A stretch of DNA of 64,000 bases from Acidimicrobiia bacterium (GCA_022821985.1 JAJECP010000015.1:62001-126000); one strand, 5' to 3'. Positions 17,089 to 26,863 are shown, counted from the first letter of the stretch. The notes: generated by a model from the sequence alone, not told the origin. Numbers and translations are program-made.

Positions 17089-18348
17089 ATGCGCTTCAGC
17101 ATCTTCTACGAACACCAACTGCCGCGCCCGTGGGACGACGGGGCCGAGGCCCGCATCGTGCACGAGGCACTCGAACAGGTGCAGCTCGCCGACAAGCTGG
17201 GCTTCAGCACCGTGTGGGAAGTGGAGCACCACTTCCTGGAGGAGTATTCGCACTCCTCGGCACCCGAGGTGTTCCTGTCGGCATGCGCCGCAACCACCCA
17301 GAACATCCGCATCGGGCACGGCATCGTGCCGGTGCTGCCGGGCTACAACCACCCGGCTCGGGTGGCTGAGCGCATCGGCACGCTCGACATCATCTCGAAC
17401 GGCCGGGTCGAGTTCGGCACCGGCGAGACGTCGAGCGACATGGAGCTGGGCGGCTTCGAGATCGCCCGCGCCGACAAGCGGGCGATGTGGGAAGAGGCCG
17501 TCCCCGAGATCGCCAAGATGATGGCGCAGTCGCCGTACGAGGGGCACACCGGCAAGTTCTTCTCGATGCCGACGCGCAACGTGGTGCCCAAGCCGTTGCA
17601 ACGCCCGCACCCGCCGATGTGGGTGGCGTGCAGCCAGCGCGACACGATCCTGATGGCGGGCCAGCGAGGCCTCGGCGCGCTGAGCTTCTCGTTCATCGAT
17701 CCTGACGAGGCCCGCCAGTGGGTGTCGGACTACTACGAGGCCTTCGAGGGCTGCACCGACCCGGCGGGCCTCGCGCCGAACCCCAACATCGCGGTGACGA
17801 CGGGCTTCATGTGCCACCCCGATGAGCAGACGGCGATCGACCGGGGCCTCGACGGCTTCCACTTCTTCGCCTACTCGCTGCTGCACTACTACGCGTTCGG
17901 CACCCACACGCCGGGCGCCACCGACATCTGGACCCAGTTCGAGGAGAACCGCGAGGAGATGGGCTTTGCGAAGCTGACCGCCACCGTGCAGGCGGCCGTC
18001 GGCTCGGAGGGCGCGGAGAACCTGGTGTCGGCTGGCGGCCTCGACTCGCTGCGCGGCTGCATCGGCACGCCCGACCAGATCCGCGAGTTCGTGCGGGCGT
18101 ACGAGGACGCTGGTGTCGACGAGCTGATCTTCGTGAGCCAGGCGGGCCGCAATCGCCACGAGGACATCTGCGAGTCAATGGAGCTGTTTGCCCGCGAGGT
18201 CATGCCCGAGTTCGCCGAGCGTGCCCCCGAGCGGGAGGCCGCAAAGCGCGAGCGCTACGCCGAGACCATCGAGCGGCTCCAGAACTTCCACGATCTCGAC
18301 TTGGCGCCCGAAGTCACCACCACAGTCCAAGCAGCCGCCAGCGCCTGA
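17089..18348 (+). CDS. LLM-class flavin-dependent oxidoreductase
   Basis: The 419-residue protein belongs to the bacterial luciferase-like superfamily (FMN- or F420-dependent TIM barrel). It has MRFSIFYEHQLPRPW at the start, EVEHHFLEEYSHSSAPEVFL near residue 50, and DIISNGRVEFGTG at the flavin/phosphate site. AAGGGA is placed well before the ATG. It is a close paralogue of the gene at 32571: they share the VEHHFLEEYSHSSAPEVFL block and the HPPxWVACSQ block. Such proteins oxidise or oxygenate organic compounds; the substrate is unknown. Lone gene, next to a convergent CoA-transferase. Confidence 0.9.
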   Translation: MRFSIFYEHQLPRPWDDGAEARIVHEALEQVQLADKLGFSTVWEVEHHFLEEYSHSSAPEVFLSACAATTQNIRIGHGIVPVLPGYNHPARVAERIGTLDIISNGRVEFGTGETSSDMELGGFEIARADKRAMWEEAVPEIAKMMAQSPYEGHTGKFFSMPTRNVVPKPLQRPHPPMWVACSQRDTILMAGQRGLGALSFSFIDPDEARQWVSDYYEAFEGCTDPAGLAPNPNIAVTTGFMCHPDEQTAIDRGLDGFHFFAYSLLHYYAFGTHTPGATDIWTQFEENREEMGFAKLTATVQAAVGSEGAENLVSAGGLDSLRGCIGTPDQIREFVRAYEDAGVDELIFVSQAGRNRHEDICESMELFAREVMPEFAERAPEREAAKRERYAETIERLQNFHDLDLAPEVTTTVQAAASA

Positions 18349-18379
18349 GGCACCGCGCCAGTACGCCACCTGCGCACGT

Positions 18380-20779
18380 TCAATCGGTGTGAGCAGTGGC
18401 GGGTTCCTGAACGACTCCCCGGGCGATCAGGTCGTCCACCGCATCGGGCGCGTACCCCAGCACGTCGGCCAGGACCTCGACGGTGTGCTGGCCGAGCAGC
18501 GGCGCCGGGCGTCGCAGCCCGTTGGGGCCGTCGCTCAAGCGCCAGGGGACGCCAGGCACCACCCGGTCGCCGGTGAGTGGATGGTGAGGCCGCTCGAGCA
18601 TGCCGATGGCTTCGAAGTGGGGGTCGCCGGTCCACAGCTCGTGCGATGCCAGCGAGGGAAAGGCGGTGACGCCGACCGCCTGCAGCTCCTCGGTGATCTG
18701 CCAGCGGTCCCGCGTCTGCGTCCATGCCGAGACTGCGGCATCGAGCTCTGCCTCGTTCCGCTTGCGATCCGCGGCGCCGGCGAATTCCCGGCGGGTCGCG
18801 AGGCCGGGGTCGATGACCGTGCAGAGCGACTGCCACATGACGTCGTCGGTGCAGGCGATCGTGACCCATTGATCGTCTCCGCTGGCCGGGTAGCAGTTGT
18901 GAGGCGACCAGATCGGGTCGTGGTTGCCGATGGGAGCCGGCGACTGGCCGCTTTGCTGGTACTGCATCCAGCCCTCGCCGACCGTGGCGGCAACGGCTTC
19001 GGCCATGGCGACATCGATGGTGGCGGCGACGCCGCTGCGACGGCGAGCGGCGAGCGATGCCACCACCGCCCACGCGGCGGTGATTCCTGTGCATGGATCG
19101 CCGATCGCCACGCCGGTCTCGTACGCCGGGCCGCCTTCGTAGCCGTTGGAGGCGTACAGGCCCGCGAACGCCCCGCCGGCAGGTCCGTACGCCACATACT
19201 GCGCGCAGGGGCCCGTGCTTCCGTAGCCGGACAGCGAGGCGATGACGACATCCGGGTTGATCGCACGCAATTGCTCGACGCCGAATCCGAGTCGATCCAT
19301 GACGCCGACGCCGAAGTTGTCGACCACGACGTCGCTGATGGCGACCAGTCGTGCGACGACCGCCGCGGCATCCGGATGGGACAGGTCGATGCCGAGGCTG
19401 CGCTTGTCGCTGTTGTAGAGCTGAAACAGGCCGGAGGTGTCATGCGACGGCGGGCTGTCGGGCGGGCTCAGCGGCAGTCGCCGGAACATGCACAGATGAT
19501 CGGGAGATTCGAGCTTGATGACGTCGGCGCCGAGGTGGGCCAAGATCTGCGTGCAGAACGGGCCGGCCCAGATCCACGTGAAGTCGCAGACCCGCACGCC
19601 CTCGAGCGGGCGGCCTCCTGCAGCTGCGGGCGTTGTGCTGCTGGCGCTCGCGGCGGCTCCGGCGCCCTCAGCGGCAACCGTCCTGTGCCGCCAGCTTTCC
19701 CCTTCGTGAGCCCCGGCGTCAGGCGCTTCGGCGGCGAGATTCCACCACGGCTGATCGATCTGGAACCCCGGACCCGGCAGCTTCAGCCCGTCAGGCGTCA
19801 TGGCAAAGAACCGGCGTTCGGCGAAGTGCCCATCGGCTTCGAGCTGGGCCATGGTGTTCACCGGCGTCACGGCAATCCGAGCAGCTTGGGCGGCGTGGTA
19901 GATCTCGTCGGCCCGTTGTTCGGCGAACCACTCGGCCAGGTACATGTTGACGACATCGGAGTTCTGGGTGCGGTCGGGACCGGTGGCGAACACGTCGAGT
20001 GATGCCCACTCGGGGGAGCCCATGAGCTCCACGAACGACTCCCACTGGGACTGCTCGGGGCAGATGAGCTGCAGCAGCCCGTCGACGCACTGGAAGATGC
20101 GCCACGGCACCACCGTGCGCGTGCCCAGCCGGGAGGCCTTCACGCCCAGGAACGAGACCGACGCTGGAGCGACCTCGGTGAGCTTGGCCGCTGCGGCGAC
20201 AGCCGAGAAATCGATGTGCTCGCCGTGGCCGCTCACGGCGGCACGTTCGGTTGCCGCGAGGGCCACGATCGCGGCCACCGAGGCCACGTTGATGTTGGCG
20301 TGATGCCCCGGTGCCTTCAGCGGCGGGAGGTCGGGATCGGTGGCGCCCCCCGGCGACAGATTTCCCCAGCTCGAACCGTGGATGACATTGATCTCGGCGG
20401 CGTCGTAGTGCGCGTAGGGCCCCGTGAGCCCGAACGGGGTGATGGACAGCACAACAAGCCGGCTGTTCTGCTGCGTCAGATCGGCCAGGTCACGACGATC
20501 ATGAATCACCAGGTCGGCGCCGGCGATCAGCTCGTCGCTCACTGACCAGACGGAGCGCTTGTTGGAGTTCAGCCAGCGGTGGACATCGTGGGGCCGCGAC
20601 CGGACCAGGTCGTGGTCGTCCTCGATGCGTATGACGTCAGCGCCCAGGTCGGCGAAGAGCTTCGCCGCCCAGGCAACTCCCACGCTGCCGGCCAGCTCCA
20701 GCACTCGCACATGGGACAGTCCGGCTTCGGGCGCAACTGGCGGCGGGCGGCGGGACGGCATCGGCGCTGCTTCGGCCAT
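18380..20779 (-). CDS. Tandem-domain CaiB/BaiF CoA-transferase
   Basis: This 799-residue protein contains two complete family III CoA-transferase domains in tandem, about 20-370 and 390-780. Each half has the LELAGSVGVAWAAKLFADLGADVIRIE or DFTWIWAGPFCTQILAHLGADVIKLE opening block in split form, and each keeps the aspartate that forms the acyl anhydride: HIDFS in the first half and TIDVA in the second. Single-domain members dimerise as interlocked rings, so the fusion may form that unit from one chain. It would move CoA between carboxylic acids in a catabolic pathway. A second such fusion is at 44008. Confidence 0.9.
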   Translation of the reverse strand: MAEAAPMPSRRPPPVAPEAGLSHVRVLELAGSVGVAWAAKLFADLGADVIRIEDDHDLVRSRPHDVHRWLNSNKRSVWSVSDELIAGADLVIHDRRDLADLTQQNSRLVVLSITPFGLTGPYAHYDAAEINVIHGSSWGNLSPGGATDPDLPPLKAPGHHANINVASVAAIVALAATERAAVSGHGEHIDFSAVAAAAKLTEVAPASVSFLGVKASRLGTRTVVPWRIFQCVDGLLQLICPEQSQWESFVELMGSPEWASLDVFATGPDRTQNSDVVNMYLAEWFAEQRADEIYHAAQAARIAVTPVNTMAQLEADGHFAERRFFAMTPDGLKLPGPGFQIDQPWWNLAAEAPDAGAHEGESWRHRTVAAEGAGAAASASSTTPAAAGGRPLEGVRVCDFTWIWAGPFCTQILAHLGADVIKLESPDHLCMFRRLPLSPPDSPPSHDTSGLFQLYNSDKRSLGIDLSHPDAAAVVARLVAISDVVVDNFGVGVMDRLGFGVEQLRAINPDVVIASLSGYGSTGPCAQYVAYGPAGGAFAGLYASNGYEGGPAYETGVAIGDPCTGITAAWAVVASLAARRRSGVAATIDVAMAEAVAATVGEGWMQYQQSGQSPAPIGNHDPIWSPHNCYPASGDDQWVTIACTDDVMWQSLCTVIDPGLATRREFAGAADRKRNEAELDAAVSAWTQTRDRWQITEELQAVGVTAFPSLASHELWTGDPHFEAIGMLERPHHPLTGDRVVPGVPWRLSDGPNGLRRPAPLLGQHTVEVLADVLGYAPDAVDDLIARGVVQEPATAHTD

Positions 20780-20888
20780 GACTGCCCCCGTTCGTCGCGC
20801 GGCGATGGTAGGCGCGAGCGATTGCGCTCTGGGCTGGAGCGCTGTCGCCCGGACCCCTCCGACGACCGCGAAGTAGCGTGCGGGGGCT

Positions 20889-20965
20889 CAGAGGCTGAGC
20901 CGTGAGGCGAAGCCGTGGCCCGAGCGGCCCGTGAGCGTCAGCGAACAAGAGCGGGAAACGACAGG
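20889..20965 (+). repeat. 77-bp dispersed repeat, copy 1
   Basis: This copy, from CAGAGGCTGAGCCG to GCGGGAAACGACAGG, matches the reverse complement of 41912-41988 with only 5 differences over 77 bases and no gaps. It contains small hairpins such as GGCGAAGCC and GGCCCGAGCGGCC. It lies before an MFS gene; a GTG at 20931 that would extend that gene lies inside the repeat, which argues for the later start at 21018. Origin unknown; no transposase is nearby. Confidence 0.8.
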
Positions 20966-21017
20966 TGCGACAACCAGTAGGCGCACCTCTCCGCGCGACT
21001 GCTCTCGGGGGACGGCG

Positions 21018-22169
21018 GTGAACGGCGAGTGGCGCCGGGTGCTGCTTTACCTCGGCGGGATGATGGGCCCGCTCGGCACGTTCGTGATGCTGCCGATGAT
21101 CCCCGAGCTGCGCGAAGCGTTCTCGGTCAGCACGAGCCAGATCGGCTGGGCGCTCAACGTCTACCTGGTGCCCTTCGCCGGCCTCCTGCTGGTGTCGGGC
21201 ACGCTCGGCGACAAGTGGGGACGGGCGCGCACGCTGCGCAGCGCCGTTGCGCTGTATGCCGTCGCGACGCTCGGGTGTGCCCTGGCGCCGAACTACGGAT
21301 GGTTTCTCGCGGCCCGTGCCGGCCAGGGCGCCATGAATGCGTTCATCACGCCGCTGCTGCTGGCGACACTTACCGAGACCGCGCCGACCGGGGGAATCGG
21401 CCGCATCGTGGGCCGTTACGCGGCATGCCAGGCACTGGGACAGCTCGCCGCTCCGATGCTGGGCGGGATCGGAGCCGACACGAACTGGCGCATCGCATAT
21501 GTGGTGACGGCCGCCGTCGGTGCTGCGATTGCACTCCTGTTGCCGGCCAGCACAGCCCGACCCGAGCCGGACGCTCGCCAGCAGGCAGGTTCTCCGCCCC
21601 GATTACAGTCCTTGATGCGCCGCCCGACGCTGCTGATAGCCGCCACGGCATCGCTGTGCGCTATGGGCCCCATCGGGGCCAGGATCCTCGTGAGCTTGAG
21701 CGGCCGCGATGTGGTGGGACTGTCGGGTTCGCAGGTGGGAGTGCTGCTGCTCGCCGGCGGCTTGGCCGGCATGGCTGCGGCTCCGCTGTGGGGGATCGCG
21801 CTCGACCGCTTGGGAGGGCGGCGGGCGGCCACTATTGCCATCGCCGTGTGCTCGGGACTGGTGTCCCTGCTGTCAGCCGCGGACGCGGTATGGCTGCTCG
21901 CCGTTCTCTGGTTCGTCACTGGCGCGGCAACGCAGGCCGTCGTGGTCAGCTTCCAATCGCTCGCCTCCATTGCGACACCCGACAATCGCGCGGGAGCGCT
22001 GTCGTTCACGCTCTCGCTCCGATTCAGCGGCCATGCGCTCGGTGCGGTGATCTGGTTGCCCGTGTTCACCTTCAGCCCGACGTGGGCCTATCTCGGCTCT
22101 GCGGTGGCAGGCGCGTTCGCCATCGTCGCCGTTCTGGCCAGCCGGATCGACACTGCTGGCCCATCCTGA
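21018..22169 (+). CDS. Major facilitator superfamily transporter
   Basis: The protein has about 12 membrane spans and the MFS loop motif GDKWGRARTLR after the second span. It is 383 residues from the GTG at 21018, which has GGGGGA upstream. A GTG at 20931 would add 29 polar residues encoded by the dispersed repeat and is less likely. Family members export drugs or metabolites by proton antiport. The gene stands alone between a leftward CoA-transferase and the leftward DUF35/thiolase pair. The substrate is unknown. Confidence 0.88.
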   Translation: MNGEWRRVLLYLGGMMGPLGTFVMLPMIPELREAFSVSTSQIGWALNVYLVPFAGLLLVSGTLGDKWGRARTLRSAVALYAVATLGCALAPNYGWFLAARAGQGAMNAFITPLLLATLTETAPTGGIGRIVGRYAACQALGQLAAPMLGGIGADTNWRIAYVVTAAVGAAIALLLPASTARPEPDARQQAGSPPRLQSLMRRPTLLIAATASLCAMGPIGARILVSLSGRDVVGLSGSQVGVLLLAGGLAGMAAAPLWGIALDRLGGRRAATIAIAVCSGLVSLLSAADAVWLLAVLWFVTGAATQAVVVSFQSLASIATPDNRAGALSFTLSLRFSGHALGAVIWLPVFTFSPTWAYLGSAVAGAFAIVAVLASRIDTAGPS

Positions 22170-22205
22170 GACAGCGGTGCAGCGGTCGTCCTGGAACCTC
22201 AGATG

Positions 22206-22625
22206 TCAGGCCAAGTCAACCCACAGGTAAGCGAATTCTTCGCCCCGAGGTTCCACCGAGACACGCACCGGCTGCCCGAGGCCGGCCTGGCCGGGCTGCA
22301 CGTCGCGCAGCGAGCCGACCACGCGGGGGCCCTCGTCGAGCTCCACGACGGCGGTGATGTACGGCAGCTCGTCGGCCCAGCCGCGATCCACCGTGAAGTG
22401 GTTGACCGCCATCGAGTAGATCCGCCCGCTGCCTGAGACGGGGGCGAAGTCGTAGTTGCGGCTGTGGCACGACGGGCAGTACCAGCGCTGCGGGTGGCGG
22501 AACTGGCCGCAGTCGGTGCACCGCTGGATGCGCAGCGTGCCCGCTTCCAGGCACGCCAGGTGGAATTCGAGGTTCAGCCCCTCGGGCTTGGGCACGTACT
22601 TGCGGGCCGATTTGGCTGTGCTCAT
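22206..22625 (-). CDS. DUF35 OB-fold/zinc-ribbon acyl-CoA-associated protein
   Basis: This 139-residue protein has a zinc ribbon with Cys36, Cys39, Cys50 and Cys53 (CTDCG and CPSC), then an OB-fold with GSGRIYSMAVNHFTVDRGW. DUF35 proteins accompany thiolase-like partners and are needed for their activity, as in the steroid side-chain aldolase ChsH2(DUF35)-Ltp2 complex. The adjacent thiolase-like gene 24 bases upstream on the same strand supports this. It acts in the cytoplasm on CoA thioesters. Confidence 0.9.
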   Translation of the reverse strand: MSTAKSARKYVPKPEGLNLEFHLACLEAGTLRIQRCTDCGQFRHPQRWYCPSCHSRNYDFAPVSGSGRIYSMAVNHFTVDRGWADELPYITAVVELDEGPRVVGSLRDVQPGQAGLGQPVRVSVEPRGEEFAYLWVDLA

Positions 22626-22649
22626 GGCATCAATCTCATCCGCACCGGC

Positions 22650-23822
22650 TCAGCCTCGGGCGAGCACGGCGATGCTGCCGTCGCCGAGGTCGCCGTAGCC
22701 GGTCACCACGCCCAGCTCGGCGTCGCGCACCTGCGCGTCGCCGGCCTCGTGCCGAAGCTGGCGCGCCGCTTCCACCACGTGGTTGAGGCCCCATGCGTGG
22801 CCCTGCGACAGCAGGCCGCCGTGGGTGTTCATGGGGTAGCGACCGCTGAGCGAGATGTTCCCGTCGGCCACGAACTCCTTGGCGGCGCCCTTGGGGCACA
22901 TGCCGATGGCTTCGAGCTCCATCATCACGACGTAGGTGAAGCAGTCGTAGATCTGCAGGAAGTCCATGTCGGCCGGCTGCACACCGGCCATCGCGAACGC
23001 CCGCGGCGCTGCGGAGTCGAGTCCGAGCTTCAGCATGTCGGGCCGGTTGGTGATCTCATCGGCGGGGTAGGGGTGCCCTTCGGCACCGCCGAGCCACAGC
23101 ACCGGCGCGTGGGGCAGATCCATCGCCCGCTCGGGCGATGTCAGCACCACTGCGGCCGCGCAATCGGTCTCCAGACAGCAGTCGAACTTGCGCATCGGCT
23201 CGGTGATGAGCGGCGAGGCCAGGTAGTCGTCCATGGTCATCGGCCGGCCGCCCATGAGAGCCTTGTCGTTGAGGTGCGCGTGCTCGCGACAGGTCAGCGC
23301 GACCTGGGCGGCGTCGGTGGGCTCCACGTCGTACAGGTCGACATAGCGCTGGATGTACATCGAGTACCACTGCACCGCCGAGCGCACGCCGTAGGGCGCG
23401 TAGAAGTTGCGGCTCACGTCCACGAATGGGCCCGGCTCGAGGCGTCGCTTGGTGGGGCGGGCATCGGGACGGGGCCGCATTGCCGAGTAGCCGTTCCAGC
23501 CCACGGTGATCACGACATTGGTGGCGATGCCTGCCGCAATCGCCATGGTGGCCGACTGCAGCGCCGCGACCGGGCTGGCGCCGCCCATGTGCACGGTGAC
23601 CGCGTAGCGGATGTCGTCAGCGCCGAGGTTGGCGGCGATCTCCTCCGACGAGATGAACCCCGGCGGCGGCAGGATGCCGTCGATCTCGCTGGGGTCGAGC
23701 CCGGCGTCGGCAATGGCGGCCATGGTCGCTTCCAGCACCAGCTCGGGCACGCTCAGCGAGGTGCCCCGCATGTAATCAGTCTCGGCGACGCCGACGATGG
23801 CAGCGGCTCCGGATATGTCCAC
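22650..23822 (-). CDS. Thiolase-like protein (Ltp2/lipid-transfer type)
   Basis: A 390-residue protein with the thiolase fold of the SCP-x/Ltp group. Where biosynthetic and degradative thiolases have their nucleophilic Cys, this protein has MGGASPVAAL (79-88), without Cys; the C-terminal GGLLSQGHAWG replaces the GHPxGxxG block. That pattern is typical of Ltp2-like retro-aldolases, which cleave beta-hydroxyacyl-CoAs in steroid side-chain breakdown, together with a DUF35 protein. The DUF35 gene is directly downstream. I infer carbon-carbon cleavage of a CoA ester; the substrate need not be a steroid. Confidence 0.87.
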   Translation of the reverse strand: MDISGAAAIVGVAETDYMRGTSLSVPELVLEATMAAIADAGLDPSEIDGILPPPGFISSEEIAANLGADDIRYAVTVHMGGASPVAALQSATMAIAAGIATNVVITVGWNGYSAMRPRPDARPTKRRLEPGPFVDVSRNFYAPYGVRSAVQWYSMYIQRYVDLYDVEPTDAAQVALTCREHAHLNDKALMGGRPMTMDDYLASPLITEPMRKFDCCLETDCAAAVVLTSPERAMDLPHAPVLWLGGAEGHPYPADEITNRPDMLKLGLDSAAPRAFAMAGVQPADMDFLQIYDCFTYVVMMELEAIGMCPKGAAKEFVADGNISLSGRYPMNTHGGLLSQGHAWGLNHVVEAARQLRHEAGDAQVRDAELGVVTGYGDLGDGSIAVLARG

Positions 23823-23900
23823 GGTTCACCTCATCGGGAAGCGGTCACGTCGGCGCGTGGATCACAGGCCGCGGCCCTGTTTCAGTCGTGCCGATCCGGT

Positions 23901-25598
23901 TCAGCCGACGCCGACGGCCGTGCGCTCGGTGGCGAACGACACGCCCTCGTAGTCGTGATCAGCGATCTCGTCGATCCGGCGCTTGTACTTGGGGGCGCCG
24001 CCGTTGTACACGAGGTAGCGGATGGTGCCCTGCTCGTGGCCGTCCACGTTCGAGTTGTAGCCCGTGAACCAGCCCTGCGCCTTGCGCATCAGCATCATGC
24101 TGTACATCTCGATGACGTGGTTGGTCCACTCCGTCTCGGCATCCTCGTCGGCCTCGAAGCGGGTGTAGCCGTGCTCCCAGACGAAGTCGAGCATGCCGGT
24201 CACCCAGTCGACGCCGATCTCGATGCCCCGCGGGTAGTTGGTGGACGCTGAGCCGCTCTGCGGGCCGGCAATGGTCATGAGATTCGGGAAGCCATTGACC
24301 ATCAGCCCGATGTAGGTGACTGGCCCGTCCGACCATTTGTCGCGCAGCTTGAGACCGCCCGAGCCCCGGAAGTCGATCCGGTCGAAGGAGCCGGTGATGG
24401 CATCGAAGCCGGTGGCATAGACGATCAGATCGAACTCGTAGTGCCGGTCGGCGGTTTGGATGCCGGTCGGCGTGATCCGGGTGATCGGTGTCTCCTTGAT
24501 GTCCACCAGATCCACGTTCGGGCGGTTGTAGGTCTCGTAGTAGTGGGTCTCGAGCGGCACCCGCTGCACGCCGAAGCCGTGGTCCTTGGGGATCAGCTTG
24601 TCGGCGACGATCGGGTCGTCGACCCGCTCGCGAATCTTGTCGGCGATGAATGACGACAGCTCGGCGTTGGCCTCCTCGTCGAAGAAGATCTCGCGGAAGT
24701 TGGCCATCCAGATGCCGAAGCCCGGCTCGCCGTACAGCTTCTCCCACATGGCGCGGCGCTCTTCGGGTGGGACATTCCAGAAGCCGCGGCGGTCGGGCTC
24801 GTGCTCGAAACCGCCGGGCGTGCGAGCACACTTGTCGAAGATCTCGTCGTAGCGGGCCCGGATGCCGACCATCTCCTCGTCGGAGATCTCGCTGTTGTGC
24901 AGCGGGGCGCACCAGTTCGGCCGCCGCTGGAACACCGTGAGGTGGTCGGCCTGCTCGCCGATGGCCGCAATGGCCTGCACGCCGGTGGCACCGGTGCCGA
25001 TGACCGCCACCCGCTTGCCCTTGATCTCGACCGGATCGGCGGGCCAGTGGTAGGTGTGGAACGACGGGCCCTCGAACACATCGGTGCCGTCGGCGTTGAC
25101 GCCCTCGATGCGGGGGTAGGTAGGCGCCGACAGCAGGCCCAGTGCGGTCAGCAGGAAGCGGCAGCTGAGGTCGCGGCCGTCGCCGAGGTGCAGTCGCCAG
25201 ATGCCCGCATCGTCGTCGAAGTGCGCCGTCTCGACGGTGCAGTTGAACTGCATGTACTTGCGCAGGTCGAACTTGTCTGCGACGTAGTTGAGGTAGCGAA
25301 GGTTCTCGGGCTGGCCAGAGAAGCGCTCCTTCCAGTGCCACTCCTCGAGCAGCTCGTCGGAGAATGAGTAGCCGTAGGTGTAACTCTCCGAGTCGAAGCG
25401 GCAGCCGGGGTAGCGGTTCCAGAACCAGGTGCCGCCGAGGTCGCTGCCCATCTCGAGCACGGTCGCGTGGACACCGCGCTCGGCCAGCCGGTACATCTGG
25501 TAGATGCCGGCCACGCCCGCGCCGATGATGATGACTTCGTAGTCGTTCGTGCCGTCGGCGCTGCCGTTTGAGGTTCCGTTGGTCGCTGTTGCTGCCAT
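23901..25598 (-). CDS. Flavin-containing Baeyer-Villiger-type monooxygenase
   Basis: From the ATG at 25598 (GGGGGAG seven bases upstream) the protein is 565 residues. It has the FAD-binding GAGVAG (26-31), an NADP-binding GTGATG, and between them the Baeyer-Villiger fingerprint FEGPSFHTYHWP (FxGxxxHxxxWP). Such enzymes insert one oxygen next to a ketone to form an ester or lactone, using NADPH and O2 in the cytoplasm. Location beside the Ltp2/DUF35 pair and a luciferase-like gene suggests degradation of a cyclic or long-chain ketone. A longer frame from 25793 adds 65 non-family residues and is rejected. Confidence 0.92.
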   Translation of the reverse strand: MAATATNGTSNGSADGTNDYEVIIIGAGVAGIYQMYRLAERGVHATVLEMGSDLGGTWFWNRYPGCRFDSESYTYGYSFSDELLEEWHWKERFSGQPENLRYLNYVADKFDLRKYMQFNCTVETAHFDDDAGIWRLHLGDGRDLSCRFLLTALGLLSAPTYPRIEGVNADGTDVFEGPSFHTYHWPADPVEIKGKRVAVIGTGATGVQAIAAIGEQADHLTVFQRRPNWCAPLHNSEISDEEMVGIRARYDEIFDKCARTPGGFEHEPDRRGFWNVPPEERRAMWEKLYGEPGFGIWMANFREIFFDEEANAELSSFIADKIRERVDDPIVADKLIPKDHGFGVQRVPLETHYYETYNRPNVDLVDIKETPITRITPTGIQTADRHYEFDLIVYATGFDAITGSFDRIDFRGSGGLKLRDKWSDGPVTYIGLMVNGFPNLMTIAGPQSGSASTNYPRGIEIGVDWVTGMLDFVWEHGYTRFEADEDAETEWTNHVIEMYSMMLMRKAQGWFTGYNSNVDGHEQGTIRYLVYNGGAPKYKRRIDEIADHDYEGVSFATERTAVGVG

Positions 25599-25780
25599 GT
25601 CTGGTCTCCCCCAATTGAGATCGTACGGCGCATCGCCGGATCGAGCGGCTGCGAATTCGCCAGAGTCGACGCCGACGCTCCGGACCCGTCTCTTCACAAT
25701 AGTCGAACGCCCATTAGGAAATTTCGTGGGGGCCCAGCGTCGAACGGTCGGCTCGGCTGGCCTGGCCCTAGTCTCCGGCC

Positions 25781-26800
25781 ATGGCTCAACCACTGCGCTT
25801 CGGGGTCGTCCACGATCTGCGGAGTCCGCCCGGCAGCGATGTGCCGCTGCCCGAGCTGTACGCGCAGGCGCTCGACCAGCTCGAGATGGCCGACGAGCTG
25901 GGGTTCGACCTGGCGTGGTTCACCGAGCATCACTTCCTCGACGACGGCCACCTGCCGAACTTCGTGCCGGTGGCCGGGGCGGTGGCTGCTCGTACGTCGA
26001 GGATCCGCCTGTCCACCGACATTTTGCTGGCGCCGTTCGCCCACCCGATCCGGCTGGCGGAAGACCTGGCGATTCTCGACAACATCTCCGGCGGGCGCAT
26101 CGAGCTCGGTATTGGCATGGGCTATGCGGCGCATGAGTTCCGCGGCTTCGGGATCCCCCAATCCCGCCGGGTGTCGCTCACCGAGGAGTTGGTGCAGATC
26201 CTGCGCCTGGCGTGGAAGGGCGAGCCGTTCAGCTTCCACGGCAAGCGCCATCGCTTCGACGATCTGCTGGTGACGCCGGCGCCGGTGCAGCGGGGAGGTC
26301 CGCCGCTGTGGATCGCTGGCATGAGCGCCAACGCCGCGGTGCGGGCTGCCCGCTTCGACACGCACCTGCTGCCGCAGGGTGCGCCCGAGGTGGTGATGGA
26401 TCCGTGGAAGGACGAGCTGCGGGCGACCGGGCGTGATCCCGACGACTACCGGGTGGGCATCATCCGCTCGGTGTTCGTCACCGACGATGTCGAGCGCGAG
26501 TGGAACCCCATCAAGGCCGCAGAGCGCTACCGGCTCGGCGTGTACGCCAAGTTCTTCGCCGAGACGCCCGACGAGTTCACCGCATTCGACCCTTCGAAGG
26601 GTGCGATTCCCCAGAACTGGATCGTCGGCGATGAGGACCACTGCGTCGCCGAGCTGACTGGGTTCATTCAGCAGTACGGCTTCACCGACGTGTGCACCTG
26701 GGGTGCCTCGCCCGGCATAGCCCCGTCGCTGTTCAACACGTCCCTCGAACGGCTCGCTCGAAACGTCATCCCGCGGGTGCGAGCCGCCGTCGAGGGCTAA
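25781..26800 (+). CDS. LLM-class flavin-dependent oxidoreductase
   Basis: This 339-residue luciferase-like TIM-barrel protein starts MAQPLRFGVVHDLRSPP and carries FTEHHFLDDGHLPN (about 47-60) and DNISGGRIELGIGMGYAAHE at the flavin phosphate site. It is more distant from the 17089/32571 pair and shorter. It is divergent from the Baeyer-Villiger monooxygenase, with a 182-base spacer in which I see no clear operator. It probably uses FMNH2 or F420. Substrate unknown. Confidence 0.9.
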   Translation: MAQPLRFGVVHDLRSPPGSDVPLPELYAQALDQLEMADELGFDLAWFTEHHFLDDGHLPNFVPVAGAVAARTSRIRLSTDILLAPFAHPIRLAEDLAILDNISGGRIELGIGMGYAAHEFRGFGIPQSRRVSLTEELVQILRLAWKGEPFSFHGKRHRFDDLLVTPAPVQRGGPPLWIAGMSANAAVRAARFDTHLLPQGAPEVVMDPWKDELRATGRDPDDYRVGIIRSVFVTDDVEREWNPIKAAERYRLGVYAKFFAETPDEFTAFDPSKGAIPQNWIVGDEDHCVAELTGFIQQYGFTDVCTWGASPGIAPSLFNTSLERLARNVIPRVRAAVEG

Positions 26801-26863
26801 CCGTTCGGTTCGTAGCGGTGTGGCGGACGGTGCAGGCGTAGCTGGCGAGCGCCGCCGCCGCAA

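Noticed and set aside
18188-20002. 604-codon rightward frame opposite the CoA-transferase
   Set aside because: Antisense to a well-conserved tandem CoA-transferase; no motif of its own.
20931-21017. Upstream GTG start for the MFS transporter
   Set aside because: It lies inside the dispersed repeat and adds a polar tail unlike the family; the GTG at 21018 has a better ribosome-binding site.
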